From assembly GCF_000964085.1 (NCBI RefSeq), contig NZ_JZRB01000030.1, positions 1 through 64,000 of the forward strand: DNA of 64,000 nucleotides, given 5' to 3'. The notes beneath the pieces were generated by a model that saw only the letters and a list, made by a program, of their open reading frames with translations, was not told the origin of the DNA and did not search any database. A program made the position numbers and the translations under genes. The stretch comes from Luteibacter yeojuensis (GTDB lineage Bacteria; Pseudomonadota; Gammaproteobacteria; Xanthomonadales; Rhodanobacteraceae). Positions within the stretch are counted from its first letter, which is position 1, and each line of letters starts with the position of its first letter. This document shows positions 23,261-32,013 of this stretch, in pieces.

Positions 23261-26200
23261 TCAGTCTGCCGGGCGTACGAGGCGCAGTTCGGTGCCAAGG
23301 ACGCCCGGCAGCGTGCGCAGCGTGCGCACCAGGTCGGGCAGGGCGCGGACGCGCCACTCGTCGCCGAGCTCGAAGCTGGCCTGGCCCACCCGGTTGCGGT
23401 AACCCGACAGCATCAGCGGCGTGCGGCCGCCGCGGAACCCCATCAGGGCGTGCTTCAGGTGCTTCGGGAAATCCTCGTCCACGCCGTTGAGCTTCAGCGT
23501 GAGCAGGCGGCCGAAATGCTCCATGGCGTCGGAGAGCGAATAGGCCTTGCGCGCGCGCAGCTGGTAGCCGCCGGCGAAGTCGTCGATGCGCAGGCCACCT
23601 TCCACGACGATGATGTTGCCGCGCGTGAGCAACGGCGCCGCGTCGGTGAACACCTCGCGGAAGAAGCTGGTTTCAAGCAGGCCCGTGGCGTCCTCGATCT
23701 GCACGAACGCGTCGCTGTCGCCGCGCTTGCGCATGCCCACGACCATGCCCGCCACCGTCCACGGTGTTTCCGGGCCGCGGCGGAAGCGGCCGCCATCGTC
23801 GTCGTCGCTGCGCCGCGGCTTGGGTGGCTGGTAGCGCTGCGGGATCTCGCCGATGGGGCAGCTGCCCAACTGGGCCAGCTCGGTGGTCCATGGGTCGGTC
23901 GGGTGGCCCGAGAGGTAATGGCCAAGCGTGTCGTGTTCGCCCTGCAGCAGCTGTTCCAGCGGCCACTCGGGGACCGAGCCCGAGAGCTCGATGATGCTGG
24001 GCGCCTCGGCATCGCCGAAGGCGTTGCCGAAGATATCCACCTGGCCCGAGGCGCGGTTCTTCGCCTCCTGGTCGGCAGCGCGCATGGCCTCGGGGATGTG
24101 CATCACCAGGGTGGCGCGGTTCTCGCCGAGCGCATCGAGCGCGCCGGACTGCACCAGCGCTTCCATCACCCGCTTGTTGAGCTTGTTGGAGCCGATGCGC
24201 TGGCAGAAATCCACCAGGCCCTTGAACGGGCCGCGCGCCTTGCGCTCGGCGGCGATCTCTTCGCAGATGCCCTGGCCCACGCCCTTGATGGCGCCCAGGC
24301 CATAACGCACCACGCGTGGCTCCACCGCCTCGAACATCCACGCCGAGGCGTTCACGTCCGGCGGCAGCACCTTGATGCCGATGGCGCGCGTCTCGTCGAG
24401 GAAGGTCACCGCCTTCTCGGTGTTGTCCATGTCCGACGAGATGGTGGCGGCCATGAACTCGGCGGGGTAGTGCGCCTTCAGCCATGCCGTTTGGTACGAG
24501 ACCAGCGCGTACGCGGCGGCATGCGATTTGTTGAAGCCGTAGCCCGCGAATTTTTCCATCAGGTCGAAGATGGAATCGGCCTTGTCGCCCTCGATGCCGT
24601 CCTTGGCCGCGCCCTCGCGGAAGGTGGCGCGGTGCTTCACCATCTCCTCGGCTTTTTTCTTGCCCATGGCGCGGCGGAGCAAGTCGGCGCCGCCGAGGGT
24701 GTAACCCCCCACGATCTGCGCCATCTGCATCACCTGCTCCTGGTAGACCATGATGCCGTAGGTCTCCTTCAGGATGGGCTCGACGCGCGGGTCGGGGTAT
24801 TCCACCGCTTCCTTGCCGTGCTTGCGCGCGCAGAAGCTGGGGATGAGATCCATGGGGCCGGGGCGGTACAGCGCCACCAGCGCGATGATGTCCTCGAAGC
24901 GGTCGGCCTGGGCCTCTTTCAGCATGCCCTGCATGCCGCGCGATTCGAGCTGGAAGACGGCGACGGTCTGCGCCTTCTTCAGCAGCTCGTAGACCTTGGG
25001 GTCGTCGAGCGGCAGGGTGTCGATGTTCAGCGGCTCGGTGCCTTCGCTGGCACGGCGCCTGTTGATGGCCTTGACGGCCCAGTCGATGATGGTGAGCGTG
25101 CGCAGGCCGAGGAAGTCGAACTTCACCAGGCCCACCGCTTCGACATCATCCTTGTCGTATTGCGTGACGACGCCTTCGCCGCTGGGTTCGCAGTACAACG
25201 GCGCGAAATCGGTGAGCGGCGTGGGCGCGATGACCACGCCACCGGCATGCTTGCCGGCGTTGCGCGTGAGGCCTTCGAGGCTCAGCGCCAGGTCGATCAG
25301 CGTGCGCGACTCTTCTTCCGTTTCATAGATGTCGCAGAACTCCTTGACCACGCGCTCGGGTTCTTTCTTCGACTTCTCGGTGCGGCCCAGGGCGTCGCCG
25401 AGCGTGAGGTCGAGCGGGCGCGCGGGGATCAGCTTGGCGTGGCGGTCGACCTGGCCGTAGCCCATGCCGAGTACGCGGCCGGAATCGCGCAGCACCGCCT
25501 TCGCGGCCATGGAGCCGTAGGTGATGATCTGGCTGACGTGGTCGCGGCCGTACTTGCGCGAGACGTAGTCGATGACCTCGTCGCGGCGGTCCATGCAGAA
25601 GTCGATGTCGAAGTCGGGCATCGACACGCGCTCGGGGTTGAGGAATCGCTCGAACAGCAGCTCGAACTGGAGCGGATCCAGGTCGGTGATCTTCAGCACC
25701 CACGCCACGAGCGAGCCCGCGCCCGAGCCGCGGCCCGGGCCCACGGGGATGCCGTTGTCCTTACCCCAGCCGATGAAGTCGGCCACGATGAGGAAGTAGC
25801 CGGGGAACCCCATGCGGATGATGACGTCCACTTCGCGGTCGAGGCGCGCCTGGTAATCCTCAAGCGTCTTGCCCGGGGCGAGCGGGTTGGCGGCCAGGCG
25901 TTCCTCCAGGCCTTTCTGCGCCTGCTCGCGGATGTACGTATCGAGGTTGTGGCCCTCGGGCACCGGGAAATCGGGCAGGTAGTACGTGCCGAACGAGAGT
26001 TCGAGGTTGCAGCGCCGCGCCAGCTCGACCGTGTTCTCAAGCGCTTCGGGGATATCGGCGAAGAGCTCGGCCATCTCCTCGGCCGACTTGAAGTATTGCT
26101 CCTCGCTGTAATCGCGCGGGCGCTTCGGGTCGGCCAGGACGCGGCCCTGGTGGATGCAGGTGCGCGCCTCGTGCGATTCGAACCCCGCGCGCTCGATGAA

Positions 26201-26803
26201 ACGCACGTCGTTGCTGGCGATGACCGGCAGGCCGTGTTCGCCCGCCAGCGCCAGCGCGGCCCGCACCCAGGTCTCTTCGTTGGGCCGGCCCGTGCGGGTC
26301 AGCTCGAGGTACAGGCGCTGGGGAAACAGGCGGGTGAGGAAGCCGAGGCGGGCCGACGCGGCCGGCAGGCCCGCGCCCAGCGCCACGCGCGCGGTTTCGC
26401 TCTCGCGGCCCACGATGGCGATGAGGCCGGCCACGGCGCCGGCGGTGAGCCAGCTGGCGTCGACCAGCGCGCGGCCCGTGCCCTGGCCCTCGCGCCAGGC
26501 GCGCGAGACCAGCCGCGAAAGGTTGAGGTAACCGTCGCGATCCTGGCAGATGAGGGTGAGCCGCCACGGGCGCGGGTCGTCCGGGCTGCTCACCCAGATA
26601 TCGCTGCCACCGATGGGCTTGATGCCCGCCGCCACGCACTGCTTGTAGAACTTCACCAACCCGAACATGTTGTTCTCGTCGGTGAGTGCGACCGCCGGCA
26701 TGCCCGCACGGACGCACGCGGCGATCAGCTGCTTGATGCGGATCGTCGAGTCGACCAGCGAATACTCGCTGTGGAGGTGGAGGTGGGCAAAGCGGACGGT
26801 CAT
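23261..26803 (-). CDS. dnaE: DNA polymerase III subunit alpha
   Basis: Catalytic subunit of the replicative DNA polymerase. The 1180-residue protein has an N-terminal PHP domain (HLHSEYSLVDSTIRI), the polymerase aspartates in MPDFDIDFCMDRR, the GPGRGSGAGSLVAW block, helix-hairpin-helix region (GIGAIKG-like, here YGLGAIKGVGQG) and a C-terminal OB-fold and tau-binding region. Length matches E. coli DnaE (1160). The downstream neighbourhood accA-tilS is the usual one, with one gene inserted on the other strand 15 bases away. Confidence 0.98.
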   Translation of the reverse strand: MTVRFAHLHLHSEYSLVDSTIRIKQLIAACVRAGMPAVALTDENNMFGLVKFYKQCVAAGIKPIGGSDIWVSSPDDPRPWRLTLICQDRDGYLNLSRLVSRAWREGQGTGRALVDASWLTAGAVAGLIAIVGRESETARVALGAGLPAASARLGFLTRLFPQRLYLELTRTGRPNEETWVRAALALAGEHGLPVIASNDVRFIERAGFESHEARTCIHQGRVLADPKRPRDYSEEQYFKSAEEMAELFADIPEALENTVELARRCNLELSFGTYYLPDFPVPEGHNLDTYIREQAQKGLEERLAANPLAPGKTLEDYQARLDREVDVIIRMGFPGYFLIVADFIGWGKDNGIPVGPGRGSGAGSLVAWVLKITDLDPLQFELLFERFLNPERVSMPDFDIDFCMDRRDEVIDYVSRKYGRDHVSQIITYGSMAAKAVLRDSGRVLGMGYGQVDRHAKLIPARPLDLTLGDALGRTEKSKKEPERVVKEFCDIYETEEESRTLIDLALSLEGLTRNAGKHAGGVVIAPTPLTDFAPLYCEPSGEGVVTQYDKDDVEAVGLVKFDFLGLRTLTIIDWAVKAINRRRASEGTEPLNIDTLPLDDPKVYELLKKAQTVAVFQLESRGMQGMLKEAQADRFEDIIALVALYRPGPMDLIPSFCARKHGKEAVEYPDPRVEPILKETYGIMVYQEQVMQMAQIVGGYTLGGADLLRRAMGKKKAEEMVKHRATFREGAAKDGIEGDKADSIFDLMEKFAGYGFNKSHAAAYALVSYQTAWLKAHYPAEFMAATISSDMDNTEKAVTFLDETRAIGIKVLPPDVNASAWMFEAVEPRVVRYGLGAIKGVGQGICEEIAAERKARGPFKGLVDFCQRIGSNKLNKRVMEALVQSGALDALGENRATLVMHIPEAMRAADQEAKNRASGQVDIFGNAFGDAEAPSIIELSGSVPEWPLEQLLQGEHDTLGHYLSGHPTDPWTTELAQLGSCPIGEIPQRYQPPKPRRSDDDDGGRFRRGPETPWTVAGMVVGMRKRGDSDAFVQIEDATGLLETSFFREVFTDAAPLLTRGNIIVVEGGLRIDDFAGGYQLRARKAYSLSDAMEHFGRLLTLKLNGVDEDFPKHLKHALMGFRGGRTPLMLSGYRNRVGQASFELGDEWRVRALPDLVRTLRTLPGVLGTELRLVRPAD

Positions 26804-26890
26804 GCGGGGTGCCGGTTCAGGCCATGGGAAAGGCTAACCGGGGGGAGGGGGCGGGGCAAGATTGACAGCGCGAAAAATCCGCCTGCCCCC

Positions 26891-26956
26891 TGTGGGAGCG
26901 CGCTTGCGCGCGATGGGGCTTGCCGCGAGCACATCGCGCGCAAGCGCGCTCCCACA
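26891..26956. repeat. REP-like inverted pair, class 1
   Basis: TGTGGGAGCGCGCTTGCGCG at 26891 and its reverse complement ending at 26956 form an inverted pair with a short core. It lies between the dnaE start and the end of the Nudix gene, both minus strand, so it would be in the 3' untranslated region of the Nudix transcript. Confidence 0.92.
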
Positions 26957-26971
26957 AGGGCGGCGCGTGGC

Positions 26972-27556
26972 CTAGCGCGCGTGCGCCTCCGGGTGCTCGA
27001 TGAACCACAACCCGGCAAAAAGCTTGGCATCGATCGAGAACCCCTCGGCGGCCCTGTCGAACAGCCACTTGCCCGCCTCGGCGCGGGGCACTTCATGGAC
27101 GATGATGTTCTCGGTCTCGTCGCCGCCGCCCTTGCCCACCTTCGTCAGGTCCCAGGCGCGGGCGAAGGCGATCATCTCGGTGCTCATGCCCGATGACGAC
27201 GGGCCCTCGTGCACGAACTCGATGCGGCCGCACGCATAGCCGGTTTCTTCTTCCAGCTCCCGCGCCGCGGCGATCAGCACGTCTTCATCCTCGGCCCCCG
27301 CGAGGTCGCCGACGAGGCCTGCCGGCATCTCGATGGTGTTGGCGAGGATGGATACGCGGTATTGCTCGACGAACACCACTTTGTCGTCGGGGGTCACCGC
27401 CAGGATGATGACCGCGCCGCCGGGGTTGTTGCGCGCCGCGTATTCCCACCGCCCGCGTTTCTTCAGCGTGAGCCACTTGCCCGCGAACAGGGTTTCCTCG
27501 GGCAGGCTGGCGTCGTCGGGGATCGGCGAGGCGTGCGGCAGCGGGCTGGTCTGCAT
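26972..27556 (-). CDS. Nudix hydrolase, ADP-ribose pyrophosphatase-like
   Basis: 194-residue Nudix enzyme, most like ADP-ribose pyrophosphatases (NudF group), which split nucleoside diphosphate sugars. The Nudix box is seen in AARELEEETGY, preceded by EMPAGLVGDL; the spacing between the Gly and the REXXEE part is a few residues longer than the standard box because of the insert AGAEDED. A preceding strand carries VVFVEQYR, typical of ADP-ribose hydrolases. Exact substrate is inference. Confidence 0.9.
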   Translation of the reverse strand: MQTSPLPHASPIPDDASLPEETLFAGKWLTLKKRGRWEYAARNNPGGAVIILAVTPDDKVVFVEQYRVSILANTIEMPAGLVGDLAGAEDEDVLIAAARELEEETGYACGRIEFVHEGPSSSGMSTEMIAFARAWDLTKVGKGGGDETENIIVHEVPRAEAGKWLFDRAAEGFSIDAKLFAGLWFIEHPEAHAR

Positions 27557-27629
27557 GGCGGGCTCCTTAAGGCGATCCGCGCAGTATGGCGGAGAAACGA
27601 TATCTGCCGTGTGACTACCCGCCCCCTCC

Positions 27630-27655
27630 TGTGGGAGCGTGCTTGCGCGCGATGG
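27630..27655. repeat. REP-like palindrome, class 1, single copy
   Basis: TGTGGGAGCGTGCTTGCGCG with one mismatch to the class 1 consensus, followed by CGATGG. It lies 3 bases beyond the stop codon of the minus-strand exonuclease gene. Confidence 0.85.
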
Positions 27656-27658
27656 CCG

Positions 27659-28549
27659 CTACAGCAAGGCCCGCAGCCGCGACCGCGTCATGGGCCCGAA
27701 CCGTATCCGCTCGCAAAGCGCATCCACCGCCCCCGCATCCCCCTGCCGCCGGCTCAGTGCATCCGCCGTTTCCGCCACCGCCACGTCGAGCGCGATGCGC
27801 GTGAGGCGGCGGTAGAGCAGGGCCAGCTCCGCGTGCTCGCGCAGGCGCGCCGCGCATGCCGCGGCGCCACGGATGCGCAGGTACGGCACCTCGTCGAGGC
27901 GGTCGAGCAGGTTGTCCAGGCTGCCGAAATGGGCGAGCAGCGCGGCGGCGGTTTTCGCACCCACGCCCGGTACGCCCGGGATGTTGTCGACGGCATCGCC
28001 GCATAGCGCGAGGTAATCCGCCACCTGGTGCGGGTGCACGCCAAGCTTGTCGAACACGCCCGTGGGGCCCCAGCGCAGGTCCTTCGCGAAATCCCACTGC
28101 TGGTCGTGTTCGCCGAGCAACTGGCCGAAATCCTTGTCGGCGGAGACGATGACGCCGCGGAACCCGTGCACGCGCAAGCCCCACAACGCGCTACCGATCA
28201 GGTCGTCGGCCTCGTACTGGTGGTCGTTGAGCACCGTGAGGCCCAGCGCGGCGGCGATCTCGCGGCACAGCGCGAACTGGCGCACCAGTTGCGGCGGCGG
28301 CAGCTCGCGGTTGGCCTTGTACGCGGGGTAGATGGTGTTGCGGAACGACGTGGTGAGCGAGGCATCGAACGCCACCGCGATATGCTCGGCCTTGCTGCGT
28401 TCGAGCAGTTCACACAGGAAGCGGGTGAAGCCATGCACGGCGTTGACCGGCTCGCCGTCGTGGTCGTGGAACTCGTCCGGCATGGAGTGCCAGGCGCGGA
28501 ACACGTAGAGGCTGCCGTCCACGAGGTGGACGGTATCGCCGCCGCTCAC
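27659..28549 (-). CDS. 5'-3' exonuclease (FEN-like, Xni/Pol I N-terminal type)
   Basis: Stand-alone 5' nuclease of 296 residues related to the 5'-3' exonuclease domain of DNA polymerase I and to ExoIX (Xni), acting on flap structures. Motifs: HLVDGSLYVFRAWH at the N-terminus, YEADDLIGSAL and VSADKDFGQLL with the metal-binding aspartates, and the H3TH DNA-binding motif DNIPGVPGVGAKTAAALL. The GTG at 28549 overlaps the stop of the upstream nitroreductase gene (GTGA). Longer upstream frame is not needed. Whether it is functionally ExoIX is not shown. Confidence 0.9.
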   Translation of the reverse strand: MSGGDTVHLVDGSLYVFRAWHSMPDEFHDHDGEPVNAVHGFTRFLCELLERSKAEHIAVAFDASLTTSFRNTIYPAYKANRELPPPQLVRQFALCREIAAALGLTVLNDHQYEADDLIGSALWGLRVHGFRGVIVSADKDFGQLLGEHDQQWDFAKDLRWGPTGVFDKLGVHPHQVADYLALCGDAVDNIPGVPGVGAKTAAALLAHFGSLDNLLDRLDEVPYLRIRGAAACAARLREHAELALLYRRLTRIALDVAVAETADALSRRQGDAGAVDALCERIRFGPMTRSRLRALL

Positions 28550-29118
28550 GGCTGCCACGGCGCCACGATGTCGTCGTACGACGGGCGCTCGCGCTCGGGC
28601 GCCTCCATGGCCGGCGTGCCGACGTGGATGAAGCCGACGACATGCTCGTGTTTCTTCATGCCCAGCAGCCTGGCCACGTCGCGATCGTAGGCCGCCCAGC
28701 CGGTAAGCCACTGCGCGCCATAGCCAAGCGCCTGCGCGCCCAGCAGCAGGTTGTAGGCCACGCAGCCGGCGGTGAGGTTCTGCTCGAGCTCGGGCACCTT
28801 GCTATCGGGGTCGACCTTGGCCGACACGACGAGCACCAGCGGCGCGTACTCATAGCGACGCTGCTCCTTGTCACGCTTGGCGTCGGAGAGGTCGGGGTTG
28901 GCCTCAAGGGCCATGCTGGCCAGCGCCTTGCCGAACGCGTGCTTGGCATCGCCGCGCAGGATGCGGATGCGGAAGGGTTCGAGCTTGCCGTGGTCGGGCA
29001 CGCGGATGGCGGCCTCGATGAGGCGGCGTAGCGTGGCATCGTCGGGGGCGGGTTCGCCGAGCTGGCGCGAGGGCACGGAGCGGCGGGCGTTGAGGACATC
29101 CAGGGTGGGCTGGTTCAT
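28546..29118 (-). CDS. Nitroreductase family protein (YdjA-like)
   Basis: FMN-dependent oxidoreductase of 190 residues, closest in pattern to the small nitroreductases of the YdjA group. Seen: RRSVPSRQLGEPAPD, IRVPDHGKLEPFRIRIL (the flavin-binding N-terminal region) and AYNLLLGAQALGYGAQWLTGW. It overlaps the exonuclease start by 4 bases, so the two genes are translationally coupled. The physiological substrate cannot be read from sequence. Confidence 0.92.
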   Translation of the reverse strand: MNQPTLDVLNARRSVPSRQLGEPAPDDATLRRLIEAAIRVPDHGKLEPFRIRILRGDAKHAFGKALASMALEANPDLSDAKRDKEQRRYEYAPLVLVVSAKVDPDSKVPELEQNLTAGCVAYNLLLGAQALGYGAQWLTGWAAYDRDVARLLGMKKHEHVVGFIHVGTPAMEAPERERPSYDDIVAPWQP

Positions 29119-29137
29119 CCCGCCATTTTACCACCCT

Positions 29138-29204
29138 TGTGGGAGCGCGCTTGCGCGCGATGGGGTGGGGTGGCAAGGACATCGCGCGCAAGCGCGCTCC
29201 CACA
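29138..29204. repeat. REP-like inverted pair, class 1
   Basis: TGTGGGAGCGCGCTTGCGCG from 29138 and its complement ending at 29204, separated by about 27 bases including GATGGGG. It lies between the nitroreductase start and the end of the DUF3106 gene, both minus strand. Confidence 0.92.
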
Positions 29205-29219
29205 GGCGAGAGGGGGGAG

Positions 29220-29774
29220 CTAATGCTCGCGCGGTGGTGGTGGCGGCGGCAGCGCGTCGTTGGGCCCCAGGTGATCGAGCGCCTGGCGATGCTGGTCGGG
29301 GCTCTGGCTACGCCATTGCTCCATCAGCGCGCGGCGCTGGTCGGGGGGCAGCGAGCGGAAGCGCTCGAAGGCATCGTGCAGCTTCTGCCGTTGCTCGGGG
29401 GTCAGGTCGTTGAATTTCTGCCGGTTGGCACGCGCCTGGGCGCGTTCCTCCGGCGTCATCTGCTGCCAGTGCGCGATGCGGTCGCGGATTTCCGCACGGC
29501 GGCCGGCCGGCAGGCCACGCCAGCGCTGGGCCTTGTCGAGCATGCGCGACTGGCGCTGGGCGGGGAACGTGTCCCAGTCGTGCGCCAGCGGCGCCAGGAT
29601 GTCCTTCTCGTCGGCCGAGAGCTGTGCCCAGGGGCGCGGCGCCGGCAGGGGGTGATCGTCCGGCACGCGGCCGCCCGGCGGCGGGGGCGGCGCGGCCTGC
29701 GCCCCGACGGCGAGCGGCGCGGCGAGCGACAGGATGGCGGCGAGGCAGAGGGTAAGGCGGCGCACGGTGCTCAC
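29220..29774 (-). CDS. DUF3106 family secreted protein
   Basis: 184-residue protein with an N-terminal signal peptide (LTLCLAAILSLAAPLAVGAQA). The mature part has repeats typical of DUF3106: WAQLSADEKDILAPLAHDWD, then three copies of a W/F-x-x-[LM]-[PT]-P-[ED]-[QE]-R pattern (HWQQMTPEERAQAR, FNDLTPEQRQKLH, FRSLPPDQRRAL). Function unknown; probably periplasmic. The GTG start overlaps the preceding gene's stop (GTGA). Third gene of the ECF sigma operon. Confidence 0.85.
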   Translation of the reverse strand: MSTVRRLTLCLAAILSLAAPLAVGAQAAPPPPPGGRVPDDHPLPAPRPWAQLSADEKDILAPLAHDWDTFPAQRQSRMLDKAQRWRGLPAGRRAEIRDRIAHWQQMTPEERAQARANRQKFNDLTPEQRQKLHDAFERFRSLPPDQRRALMEQWRSQSPDQHRQALDHLGPNDALPPPPPPREH

Positions 29775-30154
29775 TTGCGGTCCCGGCCCTGTGTGTCGTT
29801 GTAGGCGAGCCAGCTGTAGAACTGGAGGTCCTGGTAGAGCGTCGGGTCGGTGCTGTCGGCATCCGGCGGCAGGTCGCTCGGGTCGGCGGCCACCTCGGCA
29901 GTCGGCACGGCGGCGGGCGGCGCCGATGCCGGGCCGCGGCCCGGCTGCCACGCGATGAGCGAGGCGAGCGCCACCATGGCGAAGGCGCTGGCCGGGATCA
30001 GCACGCGGCGCACGGCATGGTGCCCGGTGGGGCGGGCCAGGGCCGTGCGGCGCGCGGCGCGCAGGCGCCCGGCCGTGGCCGGGTCCACGTCGCGGCTGGC
30101 GCGCAGGTACAGATCGCGCGCCCGGCGTTCGAGTTCATGATCGTGCTGGCTCAT
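29771..30154 (-). CDS. Small single-pass membrane protein, probable anti-sigma-type partner
   Basis: 127-residue protein with a charged cytoplasmic N-terminus (HDHELERRARDLYLRASRDVD), one membrane segment at about residues 49-68 (VLIPASAFAMVALASLIAW) and a short periplasmic acidic tail. It directly follows an ECF sigma gene with a 4-base ATGA overlap, the arrangement of a sigma/anti-sigma pair. No zinc-finger HxxxCxxC anti-sigma motif is present, so the role is inferred from position and topology only. The ATG at 30154 is preferred over one at 30160 because GGAGG is better spaced from it. Confidence 0.72.
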   Translation of the reverse strand: MSQHDHELERRARDLYLRASRDVDPATAGRLRAARRTALARPTGHHAVRRVLIPASAFAMVALASLIAWQPGRGPASAPPAAVPTAEVAADPSDLPPDADSTDPTLYQDLQFYSWLAYNDTQGRDRK

Positions 30155-30774
30155 CGCCATGCCTCCAGTTGCTCGCGCAGCGCATGCATCGCGCGCGAAA
30201 GATGTGTCTTGACGCTGCCGTCGGAGCAGCCCATGGCCGCCGCCGTCTCCGCCACGTCGAGGCCCTCCATGACCCGGAAGGTAAACGCCTCGCGCTGGCG
30301 GCGGGGCAGGTTGCGCACCGCCGTGACGATATCGCCGTAGGCCTGCGAATCCTGCAGCCGGCCCGACGGGTCGGGCGCGTCGTCGGCGGGCTCCCACGCT
30401 GGGAGCTCGGCGCCGTCGTCGTCGTGGCCGCCGCCGATCCAGCCCACCACGATCGAGCGCACCTTGCGGCGGCGCTGCAGGTCGACGATGCGCCGGCGCA
30501 GGATGCCCCAGAAAAGCGGGGTCCACTCCTGGGCGGGCTTGTCTCCGTAATGCCGTACCAGCCGCATCATGGCGTCCTGGACCGCGTCGAGCGCGTCGTC
30601 TCGGTTGCCAAGGTGGATCTCGGCCATGCGCCACGCGCGGCGTTCGATCGCCGCGAGGAAAGCGTCCATGCTGGCGGGGACATCGCGGAGGTCGTCAAGC
30701 GCGGCGCTGTCGAGCGCGAGCGAGCCGTTCACGGCTTTCTCCGCGTCGTCGTGCTTGCCATCCTCGTGCTCCAT
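30151..30774 (-). CDS. ECF-family RNA polymerase sigma factor
   Basis: 207-residue sigma-70 family factor with region 2 (AFLAAIERRAWRMAEIHLGN, DALDAVQDAMMRLVRHY) and region 4 (LPRRQREAFTFRVMEGLDVAE, GSVKTHLSRAMHALREQL). The linker between them is long and acidic (GGGHDDDGAELPAWEP). The first ~35 residues before MDAFLAA are also acidic and not typical, so the true start could be at the later Met. It heads an operon with a membrane protein and a DUF3106 protein. Inverted repeats lie just upstream. Confidence 0.9.
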   Translation of the reverse strand: MEHEDGKHDDAEKAVNGSLALDSAALDDLRDVPASMDAFLAAIERRAWRMAEIHLGNRDDALDAVQDAMMRLVRHYGDKPAQEWTPLFWGILRRRIVDLQRRRKVRSIVVGWIGGGHDDDGAELPAWEPADDAPDPSGRLQDSQAYGDIVTAVRNLPRRQREAFTFRVMEGLDVAETAAAMGCSDGSVKTHLSRAMHALREQLEAWR

Positions 30775-30782
30775 CAGCCTGG

Positions 30783-30867
30783 TTCACCCCGGTAAACGCG
30801 GTCGGCCACCGCTGGTTGACTTGCCATGGACGGGTATCTTCCGGCCCCGTGCTTTACCGGGTGTGAA
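30783..30867. repeat. Inverted repeat upstream of the ECF sigma gene
   Basis: TTCACCCCGGTAAA (30783-30796) is matched by TTTACCGGGTGTGAA (30853-30867), a near-perfect inverted repeat with 56 bases between the arms. It fills the space between the sigma gene start (30774) and the end of the next minus-strand gene (30873). It could be an operator pair, or a hairpin terminating the upstream gene. Confidence 0.6.
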
Positions 30868-30872
30868 GTCGC

Positions 30873-31310
30873 TCAGCGGCGCCGGCCAAGGGGCCAGGCG
30901 ACCAGCGCGGCCAGGAGGGCGCCGGCCACGTAGAGCGCGATATCGCCCGGGCCCTGGGCCAGGCGGGCCAGGGAAAGGAGCATGGCCGCACCCGCGTCGG
31001 CGATGGCCTGGGCGAACCCAACGCCCATCATCCCGGCGATGGTGGCGGCCGCCACGAGGCAGCAGACGTATACCGAGGCCAGCAGGGTGGCCGCGACGGC
31101 CAGCAGGGCCCCCGTGGCGCCGTCGAAGCGTAGCCAGCGGCGCACCACGAAGCCGATGCCCCAGCCGACGGGCAGGGCCAGGGCGGGCAGGGCGCGGCCG
31201 AACATCATGGAGGGCACCATCCACACGGCCCCGGCGGCGAAGCCGAACAGCACGGCACCGAGGAGGCCTGGCAACAGGTTGGCGAGACGGCGGAGGGGGT
31301 TAGCCGCCAT
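30873..31310 (-). CDS. Hypothetical multi-pass membrane protein
   Basis: 145-residue protein with four likely membrane helices (LLPGLLGAVLFGFAAGAVWM; LPALALPVGWGIGFVV; LLAVAATLLASVYVCCLVAA; IALYVAGALLAALVAWPL). I do not recognise a family. It lies upstream of the ECF sigma gene on the same strand, with an inverted repeat between them. A start 30 bases further upstream (31340) is possible; neither has a good ribosome-binding site. Confidence 0.65.
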   Translation of the reverse strand: MAANPLRRLANLLPGLLGAVLFGFAAGAVWMVPSMMFGRALPALALPVGWGIGFVVRRWLRFDGATGALLAVAATLLASVYVCCLVAAATIAGMMGVGFAQAIADAGAAMLLSLARLAQGPGDIALYVAGALLAALVAWPLGRRR

Positions 31311-31448
31311 GGCACGGAATGGGAGGGCGCATGGCCGCATGATACCGGGCCGCGCGCTCTTGAGGGCGGGGCCGGGCGCCCAAACCTTGCGGGGTGGATG
31401 CCATAATTGACTACTTTGCGGCCTGCGGGCCGCCTCCACAGGACACCC

Positions 31449-32006
31449 ATGAGCGGTTTCAGCCTCAGCAGCGAGCCTTTCACCCTCGAACGTGACTGCC
31501 CGGCGGTCATGGTGCCGCAGGGCGAGACGGTGACGCTCCCGGCCGGCCAGATCGGCTACATCACCCAGGCCCTGGGCGGCAGCTTCACCGTATACGTGGA
31601 GGGCAACCTGTTCCGCATCGCGGGCAACGATGCCGACGCGCTGGGCAAGGAACCGCCGCGGCCCATCGAGCTGCCGGCCGATGCCTCCGACGACGACGTG
31701 GAGAAGCTGGTCTGGCAGCAGCTGCGCACGTGCTTCGACCCCGAGATCCCCATCAACGTGGTGGAGCTGGGCCTCGTCTACGATGTCAGCCTTGAGAAAA
31801 GCGACGAAGGCGCGCGCAAGGCGTACGTCAAGATGACGCTGACCGCACCCGGTTGTGGCATGGGCGATATCCTCGTCGACGACGTGCGGACGAAGCTGGA
31901 ATTGATCCCCACCATCATCGAGGCCGATGTCGATCTCGTGTTCGATCCGCCCTGGAACCACTCCATGATGTCGGACGCGGCGAAGCTCGAAACCGGCATG
32001 CTCTGA
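31449..32006 (+). CDS. sufT: Fe-S cluster assembly protein SufT
   Basis: Maturation factor for iron-sulfur proteins, belonging to the DUF59/MIP18 group with an N-terminal extension. The 185-residue protein has the C-terminal DUF59 core: TCFDPEIPINVVELGLVYDV, MTLTAPGCGMGDILVDDV and VDLVFDPPWNHSMMS. The Cys in APGCGMG is the conserved reactive or metal-binding residue. The N-terminal ~75 residues match the SufT-specific extension. The ATG at 31449 follows AGGACACCC. No other suf genes are in the window. Confidence 0.92.
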   Translation: MSGFSLSSEPFTLERDCPAVMVPQGETVTLPAGQIGYITQALGGSFTVYVEGNLFRIAGNDADALGKEPPRPIELPADASDDDVEKLVWQQLRTCFDPEIPINVVELGLVYDVSLEKSDEGARKAYVKMTLTAPGCGMGDILVDDVRTKLELIPTIIEADVDLVFDPPWNHSMMSDAAKLETGML

Positions 32007-32013
32007 GCGCGGG

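Noticed and set aside
23450-27196. Very long plus-strand open frame (1248 codons) opposite dnaE and the Nudix gene
   Set aside because: It is antisense to dnaE, has low-complexity His/Asp/Val/Arg-rich composition and no domains. Such frames are a by-product of high GC at third codon positions.
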